A DNA stretch of 29,498 nt. Source: a bacterium. GTDB taxonomy: Bacteria; Patescibacteriota; Minisyncoccia; UBA6257; 02-FULL-45-10c. Positions 26,899 through 29,498 of this stretch are shown piece after piece. Location of the stretch: positions 1 to 29,498 of the forward strand of contig JAUSKP010000006.1 of NCBI GenBank assembly GCA_030646555.1, in the 5' to 3' direction. The position numbers and the translations under genes are program-made. The stretch's first letter is position 1. Every line of letters begins with the position of its first letter. The notes beneath the pieces were generated by a model that ran no database searches, was not told the DNA's origin, and was given only the letters and a program-made list of their open reading frames with translations.

Positions 26899-28641
26899 CT
26901 ACGCGCCTCGCTGTTTTAGGATCTGCTCTGGTTTTGTAGTGACGATCTTATCTTCAAGATATGAAGCAATTACTTTAATAGCCACGTGGTTTAGGCCGGC
27001 AAAGAAAAGACCCTCGCCCACAGATGCTTCAAGTAAAAGAGTTTTTTCGCCTTCGGTGAGATTGAAAGATTTTGTCACCATATCAATTGTGGATGGCGAT
27101 TGTTTTAAAAGGAGTTGTAGGGATGAGTTGGAGATAATTGGTCTACCATAGGGAGATTTTAAGAAATCTTCCACGTCTTGAGTGATGGTGGTGACGCCCA
27201 GGAAATATTTTCTGCAGCGTTTAACCAAGCCGAACATAAATGAAGCTCCATCTTCATATTTCATCAATACCCATGCCTCATCTACTATCAATACGCGTTT
27301 TTTAAGCTCTGCCCTGACAAGATTCCAGATGAAGTTTAAGACAATATACATAGCTATTGGTCGGAGTTCTTCTTCTAAGTCTCTGATAGAAAAGACGATC
27401 AAGCGGTTTGTGATATCAATGTTGGTTGGCTGGTTAGTAAAACCGGCATAACTGCCTTTGGTAAATTTATATAGTCTTTGCGCCAAGCTTTTTCCGCCAT
27501 CCATATTTTCCAGAACTTTTTCCAAGTCTTCTAATAGGGGCGGAACGGCTTTAGAAAAATCTTTACCTGGAGCAATATCGTGAGAAGCATATGTTTCAGT
27601 GATGGCTCTATCTAAGACAGCATCCTCCTCCGGATTAAGGGCGCCCATCATAAGTTTTAAAAGTCCGGACAAGTTAACAATATGCGATCTTAGGACATCG
27701 CTTGGATCCTCGTCTTTTGGCATTATCGGAAGGCCGAGCGGGTTGATGTGGCTTTGAGAAGCCAGGGATATCTTAAAGTAGCTTCCTCCGATTGAGGACG
27801 CCAAGGCTTCATATTCATTTTCAGGATCTATAATTAAAACGTCTACTCCCATCATAAGGAGTCTGAGGGCTTCCAATTTGGTAGCATAAGATTTTCCACC
27901 TCCGGACTTAGCGAATATGACCATATTGGCATTTTCCAAAGAAAATCTGTCAAAAATGATCAGGGTGTTATTGCTTTCGTTTACGCCATACAAAATTCCA
28001 TTTTCAGATGTCAGATCGGCTGAGGTGAACGGGAAGAATGATGAAAGCGGTCCGGAATTAAGCGGGGTATAAACAGCGAGTTTGTCCTGGCAAAGAGGAA
28101 TTGATGAATTAAAACCCTCAATTTGCTGGAAAAGAGACGGCTTTACATAGACCATCCTGCTTTCCAATAAATTTGTTATTTTTTCTTCAAGTTTATTGAG
28201 TTCTTCCAGTTTTTCCGCATAAATAGTTATATAGACACCGACATTAAAAAGATGTTCCCTGGCTTGCTGAAGAGAATCTCTTAAGCCTTCAATGTCTTGA
28301 AAAGCGGTTTCCAGCATCGGATCGCGCACTATTCCCTTTTCCTGTTTTTCATATAATTGTGATTCTACCTGCGCCGCTTTTTTTCTTAGTTTCTTTAATG
28401 CCAAACCTGTTTCAACGGGATGAACAAATATGGAAATATCTATAAGGTCTGGCATATTTATAATCGCTGAAAACCAGCCGGTGGAAAGAAAGCGAGGATA
28501 AGAAAAAATAAAAATCGTCTTAACCAGCTTGTCACCCAGTTTTAAAAAGTTTGAATTTACTTCAACGGCTGCTGGAGCGATCTTGTCTACCATGCTTTTG
28601 TTATTAATATTTTCCATGTTGTTTATATTATTTTCTGTCAT
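26899..28641 (-). CDS. VirB4/TraC-type type IV secretion ATPase
   Basis: 580 residues. An N-terminal part (1-220) with a long charged helix pair leads to the ATPase: Walker A AKSGGGKS (244-251), Walker B LIVDEAW (451-457), and the family features IIDPENEYEAL, RLIVFSIRDLEEELRPIAM, KRCRKYFLGVTTITQDVEDFL and SPSTIDMVTKSFNLTEGE. It energises assembly or substrate transfer in type IV secretion/conjugation systems. The N-terminal domain usual for full VirB4 is the separate upstream gene. The ATG at 28641 is the ATGAC end of a palindromic repeat; the ATG at 28617 (MENINNKS) is an equally plausible and perhaps original start. Confidence 0.93.
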   Translation of the reverse strand: MTENNINNMENINNKSMVDKIAPAAVEVNSNFLKLGDKLVKTIFIFSYPRFLSTGWFSAIINMPDLIDISIFVHPVETGLALKKLRKKAAQVESQLYEKQEKGIVRDPMLETAFQDIEGLRDSLQQAREHLFNVGVYITIYAEKLEELNKLEEKITNLLESRMVYVKPSLFQQIEGFNSSIPLCQDKLAVYTPLNSGPLSSFFPFTSADLTSENGILYGVNESNNTLIIFDRFSLENANMVIFAKSGGGKSYATKLEALRLLMMGVDVLIIDPENEYEALASSIGGSYFKISLASQSHINPLGLPIMPKDEDPSDVLRSHIVNLSGLLKLMMGALNPEEDAVLDRAITETYASHDIAPGKDFSKAVPPLLEDLEKVLENMDGGKSLAQRLYKFTKGSYAGFTNQPTNIDITNRLIVFSIRDLEEELRPIAMYIVLNFIWNLVRAELKKRVLIVDEAWVLMKYEDGASFMFGLVKRCRKYFLGVTTITQDVEDFLKSPYGRPIISNSSLQLLLKQSPSTIDMVTKSFNLTEGEKTLLLEASVGEGLFFAGLNHVAIKVIASYLEDKIVTTKPEQILKQRGA

Positions 28642-28706
28642 TGTGAGTGCCGCCGAAGCAATCTATCTGCTTTGAGATTGCCACGTCGCAGACTCCTCGC
28701 AATGAC
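28637..28706. repeat. Inverted copy of the GTCATTGCGAG repeat at the VirB4 ATPase start
   Basis: Same sequence as 13623 and 26805 in the opposite orientation. It lies between the two VirB4 genes, and its last bases overlap the first codons of the ATPase frame. Confidence 0.87.
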
Positions 28707-28741
28707 AATTCGTTTATTCGCATTAATTCGTTATTAGATGA

Positions 28742-29383
28742 TTACGCTTTTTTCTCTATCGTGCTTGGATTGTAGATATTATAAAAAAGTTCAGAAAGCT
28801 CAGCGTCATTTAATGGCACGGTTCTGAGCCCGATCTGATTAAGGCCGTCTATCACTCCGTTCACTCTCTGATCCAGTTGTTCCAAATATTCCTGTTCGGT
28901 TTTTTCTTGCGCTCCCTCCGGCTCTTTGCCTCCAAATAATCCAAAAATCTTATTTTTTAATTTACCGCCGGTTTCGGATATCCTGACCGGATCAAAAGGC
29001 ACGACCACAAAAAAATTCTTAGACATAATGGCGTTTTGAGCCACGAATGATTTTACAAATTCTCCGTATTCAAAGATTTGATTTTTTAAAAGTTCATTAG
29101 TTTCTTGGTTTTCGCGATCTTTTACCATTTTAAGGTAATTTTCTATATTTAATTTTCTTGAATGGATAAAAAATTGAATTGAGAAATCCAGGGAATTTAA
29201 AAAGCCCTGGAAGGAAAAAATTATCATTTCCTGTTCTTCTGGTGATTTCAGGTCAAAATTCATACCCGAAACTATAAGTATTTTTCTATAAGCCCCGCCC
29301 TTCAGCTTAATTATGCCATTCTCAATGGATTCAATATTTACAAATTGTTGGGTTGCAAGTGAGGACTGTTGAGTATTATCCAT
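28742..29383 (-). CDS. VirB4/TraC N-terminal-domain protein (separate gene)
   Basis: 213 residues. The pattern VNIESIENGIIKLKGGAYRKILIVSGMNFDLKSPEEQEMIIFSFQGFLNSLDFSIQFFIHSR is typical of the N-terminal domain of VirB4/TraC-like ATPases and of the separate TraC-like proteins found next to VirB4 in Parcubacteria. Residues about 120-135 (KNFFVVVPFDP) form a strand pair, and the C-terminal third is charged. No Walker motif. It lies 100 bp upstream of the ATPase gene on the same strand, so the two probably form one functional unit. TATAAT sits exactly six bases before its ATG, predicting a leaderless mRNA for the whole locus. Confidence 0.85.
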   Translation of the reverse strand: MDNTQQSSLATQQFVNIESIENGIIKLKGGAYRKILIVSGMNFDLKSPEEQEMIIFSFQGFLNSLDFSIQFFIHSRKLNIENYLKMVKDRENQETNELLKNQIFEYGEFVKSFVAQNAIMSKNFFVVVPFDPVRISETGGKLKNKIFGLFGGKEPEGAQEKTEQEYLEQLDQRVNGVIDGLNQIGLRTVPLNDAELSELFYNIYNPSTIEKKA

Positions 29384-29498
29384 ATAGTTATTATAAAATA
29401 ATAAATCCGAAATCCGAAATCCGAAACTCGAAACAAATTCTAATTTTCTAATTTTCTAATTATTGAACCGAATATCATCATTAACTCTTTGGATTCTT
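29384..29498. other. Upstream spacer of the secretion locus
   Basis: Minus-strand TATAAT (29395-29390) followed by AACTAT and the ATG at 29383; only a weak -35 (TTCGGA, 29418-29413) accompanies it. Next to it are tandem ATCCGAA words (29404-29430) and TTCTAATT words (29436-29461). No gene seen. Confidence 0.5.

Noticed and set aside
29401..29461. Possible CRISPR-like direct repeats (ATCCGAA and TTCTAATT words)
   Set aside because: Units are only 7-9 bases with no spacers between them; similar AT-rich words occur in other spacers (21093-21200, 22744-22880). No CRISPR array or cas gene is present in the window.

Overview
This 29.5 kb window looks like chromosome from a Candidate Phyla Radiation (Patescibacteria) bacterium, most likely of the Parcubacteria. 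That is an inference from the AT-rich sequence, small genes, reduced housekeeping proteins (short YebC, RnpA, KhpB and YidC), a VirB4-type secretion locus with large secreted/membrane proteins of no clear family, and the near absence of Shine-Dalgarno sites. TGA is used as a stop (for example at 12356-12358), so the code appears standard.

Layout. 1-8392 is a minus-strand run: a sensor histidine kinase cut by the window edge; a DNA polymerase I split into a polymerase gene and a separate 5' nuclease gene with a small lipoprotein gene between them; tsaE; a lamin-tail-domain protein; a RelE-type toxin-antitoxin pair; a DUF763 protein carrying a large in-frame repeat insertion; a hypothetical coiled-coil-like protein; and a 40-residue membrane protein. 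ruvB follows (8413-9420, minus). 9421-10272 has no protein gene but holds a structured, probably free-standing RNA with its own promoter and terminator. pilB is at 10273-11946 (minus). On the plus strand come two small membrane-protein genes with matching promoter-leaders, yebC, ruvC, a tiny GIY-YIG element, an acidic protein and a class A penicillin-binding protein. 17842-22717 is the classic origin neighbourhood: dnaN and dnaA on minus, rpmH, rnpA, yidC and khpB/jag on plus. 22890-29383 is a minus-strand type IV secretion-like locus (VirB4 N-terminal part, VirB4 ATPase, membrane protein, secreted protein, VirB2-like two-helix protein with a Cys-rich tail, anchored propeller-like protein).

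The most unusual layer is a set of small palindromic elements. Family 1 (TTGA-CCCCGCACC ... GGTGCGGGG-TTGA) occurs once with a GIY-YIG nuclease gene (14201-14504) and once without any gene, downstream of the promoter of the structured RNA (9717-9853). Family 2 (ATCCCGCACATAA ... TTATGTGCGGGAT, 132-134 bp) occurs twice, each time between a promoter-like site and a gene, with its last two bases forming the AT of the start codon. Family 3 (ACCCCGTTAGA ... TCTAACGGGGT) occurs twice; one copy supplies the first ~29 codons of a secretion-locus gene. A further set of GTCATT...AATGAC hairpin repeats fills spacers and has invaded the DUF763 gene in frame.

Three genes show a perfect TATAAT exactly six bases before ATG, and others come close, which predicts leaderless mRNAs. 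The two small membrane-protein genes at 12137 and 12541 are the exception, with strong AGGAG sites.
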